A DNA stretch of 64,000 nt from Henckelia pumila (lineage: Eukaryota; Streptophyta; Magnoliopsida; Lamiales; Gesneriaceae). Below, one piece after another: positions 1-11,791 of the stretch (position 1 is the stretch's first letter; each line of letters starts with the position of its first letter). The position numbers and the translations under genes are program-made. The notes under the pieces were generated by a model that was given only the letters and a program-made list of their open reading frames with translations, made no database searches and had not been told where the DNA came from. The stretch lies in contig NC_133122.1 of NCBI RefSeq assembly GCF_033568475.1, positions 137,709,402 to 137,773,401 on the forward strand, in the 5' to 3' direction.

Positions 1-1
1 A

Positions 2-943
2 CAGTCAACAAAGATATGGTTATCAGGTAGATTCTCGATGAAGGATTTGGGTGAGGCATCCTACATTCTTGGGATACAGATCTATAGAGATAGATCTAAG
101 AGAATGATAGGACTCACTCAATCAACCTACATCGACACCATATTGAAACGGTTTTCAATGGATGGGTCCAAGAGAGGACATCTACCCATGTGTCATGGAG
201 TTTCTTTATCCAAGTCTATGTGTCCCAAGACTGATGCAAAGATAGAGAATATGACACATGTACCATATGCGTCAGCTATAGGTAGTATCATGTATGGGAT
301 GATATCTACCAGACCGGATGTAGCATTTGCTCTGAGTGTCACGAGCAGATATCAGGCTAATCCTGGTCAAATGCATTGGAAAGCCGTGAAGGACATTCTT
401 AAGTACTTACGAAGGACTAAGAATATGTTCATGGTATATGGAGGACGAGATCTGAAATTGGAAGGCTATACCGACTCTAGCTTCCAAAGTGACGTGGATG
501 ACTCGAAGTCAACCTCTGGATTTGTGTTCATGCTCAATGGCGGTGCTGTCTCTTGGAAGAGTTCCAAGCAGGACACCACAGCGGATTCCACCACTGAGGC
601 TGAATACATTGCAGCATCAGCTGCTGCTAAAGAGGCCGTTTGGATGAGGAAGTTCGTCCAAGAGTTGGGCGTCATTCCTGAATTTGTTGGTCCAGTCCCG
701 GTGTACTGTGACAACACGGGTGCCGTTGCTCAAGCAAAGGAACCAAGGTCTCATCAAAGATCCAAACACGTACTGAGGAAATACCACATCATCCGGGAGA
801 TTGTGGAAAGAGGAGACATCACTGTCGAACGAGTGGCCTCTGCAGACAATATCGCTGATCCGCTTACTAAGCCCTTGCCAGGACCATTGTTTGACAAACA
901 TCGCGAAGCAATGGGTCTACGTAGTATGACTAGTTGGCTATAG
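2..943 (+). CDS. Ty1/copia Pol, C-terminal part (end of RT and RNase H), partial
   Basis: This is the end of a copia polyprotein. The frame is open from the left edge of the window, so the true start lies outside. It begins just after the RT catalytic region, at a block reading FSMKDLGEASYILGI, which follows the YVDD motif in copia RTs. The connection segment (VPYASAIGSIMYGM) comes next, then RNase H with its acidic residues in YTDSSF, STTEAEY and VYCDNTG. It ends with the usual copia tail (ADPLTKPLP) and a TAG at 941-943. The enzyme would copy element RNA into DNA and degrade the RNA strand inside the virus-like particle. No stop or frameshift is visible in this part. It is followed directly by a polypurine tract and the 3' LTR. 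The lineage looks Angela/Tork-like, but that is a family-level guess. Confidence 0.93.
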   Translation, partial: QSTKIWLSGRFSMKDLGEASYILGIQIYRDRSKRMIGLTQSTYIDTILKRFSMDGSKRGHLPMCHGVSLSKSMCPKTDAKIENMTHVPYASAIGSIMYGMISTRPDVAFALSVTSRYQANPGQMHWKAVKDILKYLRRTKNMFMVYGGRDLKLEGYTDSSFQSDVDDSKSTSGFVFMLNGGAVSWKSSKQDTTADSTTEAEYIAASAAAKEAVWMRKFVQELGVIPEFVGPVPVYCDNTGAVAQAKEPRSHQRSKHVLRKYHIIREIVERGDITVERVASADNIADPLTKPLPGPLFDKHREAMGLRSMTSWL

Positions 944-957
944 GGCAAGTGGGAGAT
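944..957 (+). other. Polypurine tract of the copia element
   Basis: A purine-rich run (GGCAAGTGGGAGAT) starts directly after the pol stop codon and just before the 3' LTR. In copia elements this site primes plus-strand DNA synthesis. Position and composition support the call. Confidence 0.75.
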
Positions 958-2811
958 TGAAAGAGTGGGTGCCCAGTGAGCCAACTTGTGGCTATGGGCT
1001 TTGATGACTCTTTGTACAAACGATCTTTTGTTTAATATAATTTACACTTTTATTAATGGCAATGACTTTATCTTTCTTCGTATTGTTATATTATGATATA
1101 CTATTGTTGTTTTGATAAAGACCTTGAATATACTATAGTGTATGTAAGATGTGGTAGAACATGGGGATGTCTATCATGAAATACATCTTATAGTCACTGT
1201 ATATTCTAAACTGTTCCTAGTCGATTGAGCCGCCGATAATAAGGATAAGGATCGCTCGAGTTTGAGACTAGCATTTGCGATGCAGAGTACCACGTTTCAT
1301 TGGTAGGGAACATGGAGATGTTCGAAGCATGCAAATGGATATTCATAGGATGAATAATCGAACTACCCTATCCGGACTTTCCAAGTGGTTATCACTTATC
1401 GAGTGGATTAAGTCCGCGGTTTTGGTTGTACACCATTAGCCCTTACTACTTGAAACATCATGGAGACTCTATATGCTAGTACTGTGCTTTGACTCGTTTA
1501 CCGACTCTATGGGGGTCATCAGGTGTCGAGATTGGGTACAGTTACAACACATATAGGAGTCGATGCATTGTTGTCAAGGATTCACCACATACTTGCGAGT
1601 GTGGATATCCTATGCGATCTGAGGAGATATTAGTGTGACGAATCTCTGGCCAGAGTACTTGATGTGATTTAAGAAATGGTTTCTTAGTAGCACATGCGAT
1701 GTCACTAATTTGATCTTCAAGATGTATTGCATAGTTATCGAATCTTGAGCGACTCTCGATATACCAATGGTTGTTGCTTCGATCGGGATATATGGATGAA
1801 GGGACCGTACTGTACGCTAACCAAAATCTACTGGTTCTTGTAGGCACTATCAGTGATACCTAGGGAATCATGGGGCGATGTTGCTAGGCGCTTTACCATG
1901 ATTCGTTGGGCAAGTCGGAAAGTGTTGTTCCGAGTCACAAGGAGTTGTGAGCCCACGGCTAGCTGTATCCCTGAACCATTGAGGGTCACACAGAGTAATG
2001 GAGTTTTAATCCCCGTTGAGATAGTTAAATTTAAAGAGTTAAATTTAATGAATAAAGAAGTTGGACTTCTTAAATAAGAGTAAGGGAGTAGGATTTCCTA
2101 AAATGACATAGGGATGGACATTTTTGGAAACCACTGAATTCGGATTCAGGAAAATTTATCTTGACTTTATAATGTGCAGAAATGGTTTCTGTGCACATTG
2201 GTGAAATCGGTTCATCAATCGGAGTCACGATGAATTTTATATTAATTTCTGAACGTGCGGGCTTTGCTTGTCGGGCCTCAACTTATGACTAATGGGCCCT
2301 AAGCTGTTAGTGGCCTGCATTATAAATAAGTTATTGCAGTACAGAAATTACACACAACTGGTCATAATTTTGAGAGCAAAAATTTCGAAAACCCTAGCCT
2401 CCTCTCTCTCAAATATTTCGGCCGCCCCCTTCCCTTCTCTGCGTGAAAAATTCCGGTCTGTGATTTTGAATTGCAGTCTGGAATAGCGAATCAAATTCGT
2501 TTATTCTCTTCGTAGAAAACTTCTGATAGATTTTCTAGTGCAATCTATCAGAGGGATTAAACCTCTATTCGTGGACCTGATTGAAGGAGTTCATCGGTTC
2601 CAGGGAGAGACAACAAGAGCAGAGAAATCTGTTGGAGTCCAATAATCTCGATTCGAGATTGAAGGTAAAATTTAATAATTGTTATTTAAATTTTACACAC
2701 ACTAATAATTTAATCGTTGAACGGTTGATACCCACAATATGGAATTGTTCCATAATAAAATTTTTAAACTTCCGCTGCACCGGGTATCAATCGTGATTGA
2801 TCTGAACGCCA
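958..2811 (+). repeat. 3' LTR of the copia element
   Basis: About 1.85 kb of non-coding sequence between the polypurine tract and the point where gypsy integrase sequence resumes on the other strand. It starts TGAAAGAG immediately after the tract. The right end is inferred from the loss of gypsy protein similarity near 2805-2815, where sequence reading ATGAGATTTGGGAATG on the minus strand stops matching integrase. A TATA box lies at 2321. The 5' LTR is outside the window, so the exact ends and target duplication cannot be checked. Small ORFs inside have no support as genes. Confidence 0.7.
2321..2328 (+). promoter_or_regulatory. TATA box of copia LTR
   Basis: TATAAATA lies in the last third of the LTR, in the sense orientation of the element, about 480 bp before its 3' end. 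This is a plausible U3/R position. Only the motif and context support it. Confidence 0.45.
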
Positions 2812-5021
2812 GTTTCACAACATTCCCAAATCTCATAACACCTTTCCATGGTGACACCTTTAAAAATACATGGTAACCTACTTTAAACTCCAAATCTCTA
2901 CGTCGCTGGTCGGCGTAACTTTTCTGTCGACTTTGAGCTGTCAACATTCTGTCTCTGATCTTAGCTATTACATCCACCGTTTGAGTCACTATATCTGGTC
3001 CCAAAACAGCTCTCTCTCCAACTTCATCCCAGTGCAAGGGAGTTCTACACCTTCTCCCATACAATGCCTCATAAGGAGCCATGCCAATAGTTGCTTGATA
3101 ACTATTGTTGTAAGTAAACTCCACTAAAGGTAATTTCGATTCCCAATTCCCTCCAAAGTCTATCATGCAAGCTCTCAACATGTCTTTGAGTATTTGGATC
3201 ACTCGTTCTGACTGACAATCTGTCTGAGGGTGGAAAGCTGTACTGAAAGCTAGCTTTGTTCCCAATCCTCTATGTAAACTTCCCCAAAAGTTCGAAGTGA
3301 ACTTAGGATCCCTGTCAGATACTATCCTCGCTGGAACTCCATGCAATCTGACAATTTCTCGAATGTACAGCTCTGCATACTGATTCATCGAGAAGTTATT
3401 CCTGACTGGAATAAAATGAGCTGACTTAGTTAACCTGTCAACTATCACCCAAATCGAGTTCATCCTTCGCGGTGAGATTGGAAATCCTACTACGAAATCC
3501 ATAGTGACATCTTCCCACTTCCATGTGGGTATTTACAAGGGTTTTAGGAGTCCCGCTGGCCTTTGATGCTCAATTTTTACCTGTTGACAAGTCAAACATT
3601 CACTCACAAATTCTACGATATCCTTCTTCATACCTGGCCACCAATATAAGGATTGCAGATCCTTATACATTTTCGTACTTCCTGGATGAATGGAATATGA
3701 AACAGTATGGGCTTCAGTCATCACTTCCACTCTCAATGAGTCTACTGCTAGCACCCACATTCTACCTCGGTGATGAACAATTCCATCTTTGACAGTGTAC
3801 AATGTACCACCCTTGGCTTCATCTCTGTTCCTCCACAACGTCAACTGTTCATCAGAAGCTTGGCCTACTCTGATTCTCTCAAGCAAACTAGGTACTACTG
3901 TTAAGGCTGCTAGAGTGCATACCTCCATTGGTTCAAATACCTCCAAACTCATACGTGCAAATTCAGCAATCAACTCCTGCTGCACTGTCAATTGGTTCAA
4001 TGTTGCAGACTTGCGATTCAAGGCATCTGCTACAACATTAGCCTTATCAGGATGGTAGCTAATGTCACAGTCGTAGTCCTTCACTAATTCCAGTCATCGC
4101 CTCTGCCTCATATTCAACTCCTTCTGAGTGAAGAAATATTTTAGGCTTTTGTGATCAGTGAAAATCCGACACCTTTCGCCGTACAAGTAGTGTCTCCATA
4201 GCTTCAAAGCAAAAACAACTGCCGCCAACTCAAGATCATGAGTCGGGTAATTCCTCTCATGGACCTTCAGCTGTCGAGATGCATATACTATTAATTTATC
4301 ATCCTGCATCAACACAGCTCCTAATCCACTCTTAGAAGCATCGGTATAAACCACAAAGCGACCCGTGCCTTCGGGAATTGCTAGCACTGGCGCTGAAATC
4401 AGTCTTTCCTTCAATTCTGTAAAGCTCTTCTCACATTGTTCTGACCACACAAACTTCACACCTTTTCAAGTTAAGGAAGTCAGTGGTAGGGCTATCTTGG
4501 AGAAGTCTTGAATAAATCTCATGTAGTCGCATGCTAAACCCAAGAAACTTCGTATTTCTATAGCATTCTTTGGGGCAGCCCAATTACGAACCGCTTCCAC
4601 CTTCGACGGATCCACCTCAATCCCCCTAGCTGAAACTATATGACCCAAAAATGAAATCTGCTCCAGCCAGAATTCACACTTACTGTACTTAGCATACAGT
4701 TGCTTTTCTTTCAAAATTTGCAACACCGTAGCCAAGTGCTGACGATGCTCCTCCCTACTGCAAGAATATATCAATATGTCATCTATGAAGACTATGACAA
4801 ACTGATCCAAGAAAGGTTGAAACACCCTGTTCATCAAATCCATGAACACAGCTGGTGCATTGGTCAACCCAAACGGCATTACCAAGAACTCATAGTGGCC
4901 ATAGCGAGTCCTGAATGCTGTCTTCTGCACATCTGCATCCTTTACCTTCAGCTGATGGTAACCTGATCGCAGATCAATTTTTGAGAACACCTCTGCCCCT
5001 TGCAATTGGTCGAACAAGTCG
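2812..5021 (-). pseudogene. Ty3/gypsy pol relic: RT, RNase H and integrase
   Basis: A minus-strand gypsy polyprotein broken into four ORF pieces. From the right it shows RT ([34 protein letters not shown]), RNase H ([22 protein letters not shown]), the integrase zinc region (CLTCQQVK) and the integrase core (MDFVVGFP, SDRDPKF, CQSERVIQ). Stops at 4466-4468 (TGA where kin have CGA), 4094-4096 (TGA where kin have TGG) and 3533-3535 (TAA where kin have CAA) break the frame. In the core the motif usually read DGQSER is CQSER, so the residue before GQSE-type Glu is altered. Gag, protease and the RT N-terminus are missing: the sequence stops exactly at the non-autonomous element at 5022. The C-terminus stops at the copia LTR near 2811, before any chromodomain. 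It is a dead copy. It probably belongs to the same element as the 5' LTR at 13017-15057. Confidence 0.88.
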
Positions 5022-6611
5022 TGTCACGCCCCGAAAACGGGCCTAGTTGACATCGGCGTTGTTTAACAATTTAAAATTGAAACAACAAGCCTCATAGTAC
5101 AAGTCTTGCCAAAAACCATTCTATTTCATAAATCATAACTATTTTTACAGAGAAAAAACACAAGTGCGACAATACGGAAGCGAAACTGAAATTTGAAGTA
5201 AAAATATTTCTTCAACTTGAACTGATTCATCCTTACCAACCTCAGAACTTATTTTGTTCTTCGTCATCTAACTCATCTTCATTCTAATCTGGGGAGCAAA
5301 GTAAGGGGGTGAGTGTTTTGGGAAACACTCAGCAAGTATATTTTATAATCTCGAAACAAAATAAGCATGCTGAATTCGAACAAATACGAAGCAAATATTG
5401 CACTGTTAATTATCTCATTTTCCGTGGTTCTACTGATCAGTCCCCTATATGTTACTCCTCTAAGGGGCGAGGCCAAAGGAACGGTTATTATAATCCACCG
5501 CATCAGGGCCATATCAAATCAAATCAAATCATCGGAAATTCCTTAACCATTTCTAAATCGACTCTTAACAGTGCATCTCAAATATTTCCAAATAATTCTA
5601 ACATGCTTCAAATAATATCACGAATAGCCAACAAATAATATATATCAAAGTGAAACGAATATTATCATGCCGATCGAATTTTCAAAAGTATAAGTATTTA
5701 TGTTATAAAACTTAACTCACACGCAAAAATAAATATAAGTGTAGAAACTTATATCACACAAAAGAAAGGTAGAAGCCCACTTACTCGGAAAATCTTGTTG
5801 AATCGATAACTGATATAAAATTCTTCTAAAAGCTTCATCTACTCTTTGCCAAGCCCAACTCTTTGATGCCACAAGAACTTAACTCTTAGAAGAAATATGC
5901 ATGTCTTCCATATAATTTATCTCTCTTTATTTTTATGAATATTATGGATTGAAATGAGAATGTGACTAGTGTAGTATATTTATACTAAAATTTCAAGCAA
6001 CTCAAAGGGTCACATTAAATGTAAGGAATTGAATTTGGTTTAGTGGGTAGTAACTTGAGAGGGGAAACATGGGTTAGTGGGTAGGAATTTGATAAGTCAT
6101 GGTGGTTTATGACAAATAGTAAGTATGGTATAATGGTTGATTTAAAGACTAGTCAATAATTTTTAACACGTGACAAATAAATTATCTATATTGACAATTT
6201 GGACACAAAAAATGGATTTTATGAACTTTATAATGGATAAAGATATATACTTAAACGTGTGTTTTTATGGTTGAGAATTTTAAAAGACAATCAATTGAGG
6301 CATTAAGCCTAATTAATAATCAAACAATAATTATATAAAATAATTAGATATAATGTCACTCTTAAAATTTTAAACATTAATAATTCCACCTCAACATGAC
6401 AATTAAGATAAATCATTATTTTAAAAATAATACTAGTCAATAAAAATAATAAGTTTTCTTTACATGTAAAATAATAAGTATAATATGAGAACCGAGATTT
6501 AGCCAAAACAATTGAAATTAGAAATCTTAGTTTTTATTTCACTAGTAGGTACAAAAATATATTTAAATATATTTTCTTTATTATACCATGAATTTGGTCA
6601 CGGGTATCACA
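5022..6611 (-). repeat. LTR 1 of the tandem non-autonomous element
   Basis: 1590 bp, TG...CA ends. It adjoins the polypurine tract at its right end, so it is the 3' LTR of the leftmost unit. Compared with LTR 2 it lacks about 52 bp near 5336 and differs at roughly 16 other bases by eye. Short ORFs at 5309-5638 (plus) and 5279-5512 (minus) recur in all LTR copies but match no protein motif and are best read as chance ORFs. Confidence 0.9.
5977..5984 (-). promoter_or_regulatory. TATA box of the non-autonomous LTR
   Basis: TATAAATA on the minus strand, in the element's sense direction, about 630 bp from the LTR start. The same motif is conserved at 9389-9396 and 12799-12806 in the other two LTR copies. 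Confidence 0.45.
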
Positions 6612-6631
6612 TTCTTCCCTCCTAAAAAAAA
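6612..6631 (-). other. Polypurine tract of the non-autonomous element
   Basis: On the minus strand a purine run (AGGAGGGAAGAA preceded by a T/A-rich stretch) lies directly before the LTR start TGTGATACC. It is repeated at 10024-10043 in front of LTR 2. Confidence 0.75.
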
Positions 6632-8365
6632 GTTTCGTCCTCGAAACTTGAAATTTATATTTTGATTTTTGTAAACAAACAAAATTTTTTTAAAAAAAAA
6701 ATTTCAAGATTTGTTTTGTGTTGATGGTAGAAAATTATCTCAATATATGAAAACTTAATGAGCTAAGAAAATATTTATCGAGAAGGGAATATAAAAAATT
6801 AAAATTCCAGAGAAAAATTTTAACAAAATAATTTTTTTTTTCTTTATCTAACATGAGAAAAAAAAAATTAATGCATTATAACTAGGAACATGTACAATGT
6901 CGTTTTTTTTTTAAAGCAGTTAAAAAAAAATTTTGGAACAAAAGATTAGGAATCAAAATTAAACATGAAATAAAACTTCAATAACTTGATTGATTTAATT
7001 TTGAGGAAGTTAAGACATTTTTATTTATTTTTAAAAAAATAAATGAGGATTGATGATCCAAATAGACTTAACTCATCAGAATATACGAAAGAGAATAATT
7101 ATTATTATTTTTAAAATAATACTAATCGGAAAATAATAACTTCCTTTAAATGTAAAATTTATTTGAAAAGCCTTATTATTATTGTTATATATATATATAA
7201 AATATGAGAACCGAGATTTAGTCAAAAATTGGAATTAAAAATCTTTAATTTTTATTTATTTAGTAGGTACAAGAAATTTATAAATATATTTTTATTTATT
7301 ATATCGTGAATTTGGTCACGAATATCACATTCTTCCCTCCTTAAAAAAAAAGTTTAGTCCTTGAAACTTGAAATCATATATATTTTTGTTGTGGTAAAAA
7401 AAAAAAAAAGATAGATATAAAAATAATTAATTTTATAAAATCTCAAACTTCGATTTAAATAAAGAAAATCTATTTTACCTAGTTATCAAATCGAGAGAGA
7501 TGAAAAAAAAATCTATTTCAGTAACAAAAATGATAGTAGAGGAGAAAATAAAAATTTTATATTCAAGATCCATCTAATTTTGATCCAAAAATATATATGA
7601 ATTTACTATATAATTTTAAAATATATACATATAGTAAAATTAAATGTAAAAGATCTAAGAGACATGAAAAGTTTATTTATGGATTCAACCAAATAGAATC
7701 TCTAAATATATATTTATTATAAGGTGACGTCTAAGATTGATTCAAAATCAAATTAGAGTAAATCTTTAATAACTCGAAAAAAATGAAGACAAATTTAATA
7801 TATATATATATTTTAAAAAATATATTTTCTTTACTAATAAGTTATACAAAGGTTCACGAACAAAATATATATATATAATCACTTGATTGAAGCCCCAATA
7901 AATTGACAAAAGTTGAGAAAATACGATCTTTTTTTTTTAGTTTTTTTTTCCCAAAAAGTTAACAGTAATAAAATCCTTCGAATCAACCTATAACCCAATC
8001 AAATAATTTAAAACCCAACATTTCCAAACTAACTTAAAATTCGACTATCATGACTTAAAATTTTCTATATTATACTGAGTACTAGCTCCCAAATAATTTT
8101 GTATAAATCCGAAATCATAACTTAAATATTTCTATCGGCCATGTACTTAAATATAATCTCCACATGAGTCCAACTTAATCATTCTAAAAAATTCTACTAG
8201 CCATATAAAAATAATATTAGTTCCCAAGTGGTTCTTTCCCATTCTCAATCTTACTTACTAGTCTCCAAGTGATTCCTCATCATTCCAAATTTTACGAACT
8301 AGACCCCAAGTGAATCATTCTCATTCTTCATCCTAATTTCCCATCAAGATCATGAACCTGGTTTG
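6632..8365 (-). other. Non-coding internal region, copy 1
   Basis: Very AT-rich sequence with homopolymer runs. No ORF of coding quality and no Gag, protease or RT motif was seen on either strand. It includes a diverged second copy of the LTR edge plus polypurine tract at about 7110-7370. Confidence 0.8.
7110..7370 (-). repeat. Diverged duplicate of the LTR edge and polypurine tract inside the internal region
   Basis: About 260 bp here resemble 6415-6665, the LTR edge and tract. Shared landmarks in the same order are ATGAGAACCGAGATTTAG, TAGTAGGTACAA, GAATTTGGTCACG, ATATCACATTCTTCCCTCC and GAAACTTGAAAT. The copy is clearly diverged, so the duplication is older than the tandem array. The equivalent in the second internal copy starts near 10530. 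Confidence 0.8.
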
Positions 8366-8377
8366 GCTTTGATACCA
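8366..8377 (-). other. Primer-binding site, unit 1
   Basis: TGGTATCAAAGC on the minus strand, four bases after the LTR 2 end. It fits the 3' end of an initiator-Met tRNA, the usual primer of plant gypsy and copia elements. Confidence 0.85.
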
Positions 8378-8381
8378 CATC

Positions 8382-10023
8382 TGTCACGCCCCAAAAACGA
8401 GCCTAGTTGACATCGGCGTTGTTTAACAATTTAAAATTGAAACAACAAGCCTCATAGTACAAGTCTTGCCAAAAATCAGTCTATTTCATATATCATAACT
8501 ATTTTTACAGAGAAAAAACACAAGTGCGACAATACGGAAGTGAAACTGAAATTTGAAGTAAAAATATTTCTTCAACTTGAACTGATCCATCCTTACCAAC
8601 CTCAGAACTTATTCTGTTCTTCGTCATCTAACTCATCTTCATTCTAATCTGGGGAGCAAAGTAAGGGGGTGAGTGTTTTGGGAAACACTCAGCAAGTGGG
8701 GACCGATCGAGCACGATAAACACCAAAATATATTTACATGTACTCATGTATATTTTATAATCTCGAAACAAAATAAGCATGCTGAATTCGAACAAATACG
8801 AAGCAAATATTGCACTGTTAATTATCTCATTTTCTGTGGTTCTACTGATCAGTCCCCTATATGTTACTCCTCTAAGGGGCGAGGCCAAAGGAACGGTTAT
8901 TATAACCCACCGCATCAGGGCCATATCAAATCAAATCAAATCATCGGAAATTCCTTAACCATTTCTAAATCGACTCTTAACAATGCATCTCAAATATTTC
9001 CAAATAATTCTAACATGCTTCAAATAATATCACGAATAGCCAACAAATAATATATATCAAAGTGAAACGAATATTATCATGCCGATCGAATTTTCAAAAG
9101 TATAAGTATTTATGTTATAAAACTTAACTCACACGCAACAATAAATATAAGTGTAGAAACTTATATCACACAAAAGAAAGGTAGAAGCCCACTTACTCGG
9201 AAAATCTTGTTGAATCGATAACTGATATAAAATTCTTCTAAAAGCTTCATCTACTCTTTGCCAAGCCCAACTCTTTGATGCCACAAGAACTTAACTCTTA
9301 GAAGAAATATGCATGTCTTTCATATAATTTATCTCTCTTTATTTTTATGAATATTATGGATTGAAATGAGAATGTGACTAGTGTAGTATATTTATACTAA
9401 AATTTCAAGCAACTCAAAGGGTCACATTAAATGTAAGGAATTGAATTTGGTTTAGTGGGTAGTAACTTGAGAGGGGAAACATGGGTTAGTGGGTAGGAAT
9501 TTGATAAGACATGGTGGTTTATGACAAATAGTAAGTATGGTATAATGGTTGATTTAAAGACTAGTCAATAATTTTTAACACGTGACAAATAAATTATCTA
9601 TATTGACAATTTGGACACAAAAAATGGATTTTATGAACTTTATAATGGATAAAGATATATACTTAAACGTGTGTTTTTATGGTTGAGAATTTTAAAAGAC
9701 AATCAATTGAGGCATTAAGCCTAATTAATAATCAAACAATAATTATATAAAATAATTAGATATAATGTCACTCTTAAAATTTTAAACATTAATAATTCCA
9801 CCTCAACATGACATTTAAGATAAATCATTATTTTGAAAATAATACTAGTCAATAAAAATAATAAGTTTTCTTTACATGTAAAATAATAAGTATAATATGA
9901 GAACCGAGATTTAGCCAAAACAATTGAAATTAGAAATCTTAGTTTTTATTTCACTAGTAGGTACAAAAATATATTTAAATATATTTTCTTTATTATACCA
10001 TGAATTTGGTCACGGGTATCACA
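8382..10023 (-). repeat. LTR 2 (shared middle LTR)
   Basis: 1642 bp. It has a polypurine tract on its right and a primer-binding site on its left, so it serves both as 5' LTR of the left unit and 3' LTR of the right unit. Its left 600 bp carry the variants of LTR 3. The rest has no position where LTR 1 and LTR 3 differ. Confidence 0.9.
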
Positions 10024-11791
10024 TTCTTCCCTCCTAAAAAAAAGTTTCGTCCTCGAAACTTGAAATTTATATTTTGATTTTTGTAAACAAACAAAATTTT
10101 TTTTAAAAAAAAATTTCAAGATTTGTTTTGTGTTGATGGTAGAAAATTATCTCAATATATGAAAACTTAATGAGCTAAGAAAATATTTATCGAGAAGGGA
10201 ATTTAAAAATTAAAATTCCAGAGAAAAATTTTAACAAAATAATTTTTTTTTTCTTTATCTAACATGAGAAAAAAAAAATTAATGCATTATAACTAGGAAC
10301 ATGTACAATGTCGTTTTTTTTTTTAAAGCAGTTAAAAAAAAATTTTGGAACAAAAGATTAGGAATCAAAATTAAACATGAAATAAAACTTCAATAACTTG
10401 ATTGATTTAATTTTGAGGAAGTTAAGACATTTTTATTTATTTTTAAAAAAATAAATGAGGATTGATGATCCAAATAGACTTAACTCATCAGAATATACGA
10501 AAGAGAATAATTATTATTATTTTTAAAATAATACTAATCGGAAAATAATAACTTCCTTTAAATGTAAAATTTATTTGAAAAGCCTTATTATTATTGTTAT
10601 ATATATATATAAAATATGAGAACCGAGATTTAGTCAAAAATTGGAATTAAAAATCTTTAATTTTTATTTATTTAGTAGGTACAAGAAATTTATAAATATA
10701 TTTTTATTTATTATATCGTGAATTTGGTCACGAATATCACATTCTTCCCTCCTTAAAAAAAAAAGTTTAGTCCTTGAAACTTGAAATCATATATATTTTT
10801 GTTGTGGTAAAAAAAAAAAAAGATAGATATAAAAATAATTAATTTTATAAAATCTCAAACTTCGATTTAAATAAAGAAAATCTATTTTACCTAGTTATCA
10901 AATCGAGAGAGATGAAAAAAAAATCTATTTCAGTAACAAAAATGATAGTAGAGGAGAAAATAAAAATTTTATATTCAAGATCCATCTAATTTTGATCCAA
11001 AAATATATATGAATTTACTATATAATTTTAAAATATATACATATAGTAAAATTAAATGTAAAAGATCTAAGAGACATGAAAAGTTTATTTATGGATTCAA
11101 CCAAATAGAATCTCTAAATATATATTTATTATAAGGTGACGTCTAAGATTGATTCAAAATCAAATTAGAGTAAATCTTTAATAACTCGAAAAAAATGAAG
11201 ACAAATTTAATATATATATATATTTTAAAAAATATATTTTCTTTACTAATAAGTTATACAAAGGTTCACGAACAAAATATATATATAATCACTTGATTGA
11301 AGCCCCAATAAATTGACAAAAGTTGAGAAAATACGATCTTTTTTTTTTAGTTTTTTTTTCCCAAAAAGTTAACAGTAATAAAATCCTTCGAATCAACCTA
11401 TAACCCAATCAAATAATTTAAAACCCAACATTTCCAAACTAACTTAAAATTCGACTATCATGACTTAAAATTTTCTATATTATACTGAGTACTAGCTCCC
11501 AAATAATTTTGTATAAATCCGAAATCATAACTTAAATATTTCTATCGGCCATGTACTTAAATATAATCTCCACATGAGTCCAACTTAATCATTCTAAAAA
11601 ATTCTACTAGCCATATAAAAATAATATTAGTTCCCAAGTGGTTCTTTCCCATTCTCAATCTTACTTACTAGTCTCCAAGTGATTCCTCATCATTCCAAAT
11701 TTTACTAACTAGACCCCAAGTGAATCATTCTCATTCTTCATCCTAATTTCCCATCAAGATCATGAACCTGGTTTGGCTTTGATACCACATC
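10024..11791 (-). other. Non-coding internal region, copy 2
   Basis: Nearly identical to 6612-8381, differing by a handful of single bases and homopolymer lengths. It contains the same duplicated LTR edge and ends with a primer-binding site at 11776-11787. No coding potential was seen. Confidence 0.85.
11776..11787 (-). other. Primer-binding site, unit 2
   Basis: TGGTATCAAAGC on the minus strand, four bases from the start of LTR 3, identical to the site at 8366. Confidence 0.85.

Noticed and set aside
1542..1847. 101-residue minus-strand ORF in the copia LTR
   Set aside because: It lies in LTR sequence, opposite to the element, with no recognisable domain.
8628..9050. ORFs of 98 and 125 residues repeated in the non-autonomous LTRs (also 12038-12460, 5279-5638)
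   Set aside because: They overlap on opposite strands inside an LTR, repeat only because the LTR repeats, and match no known domain.
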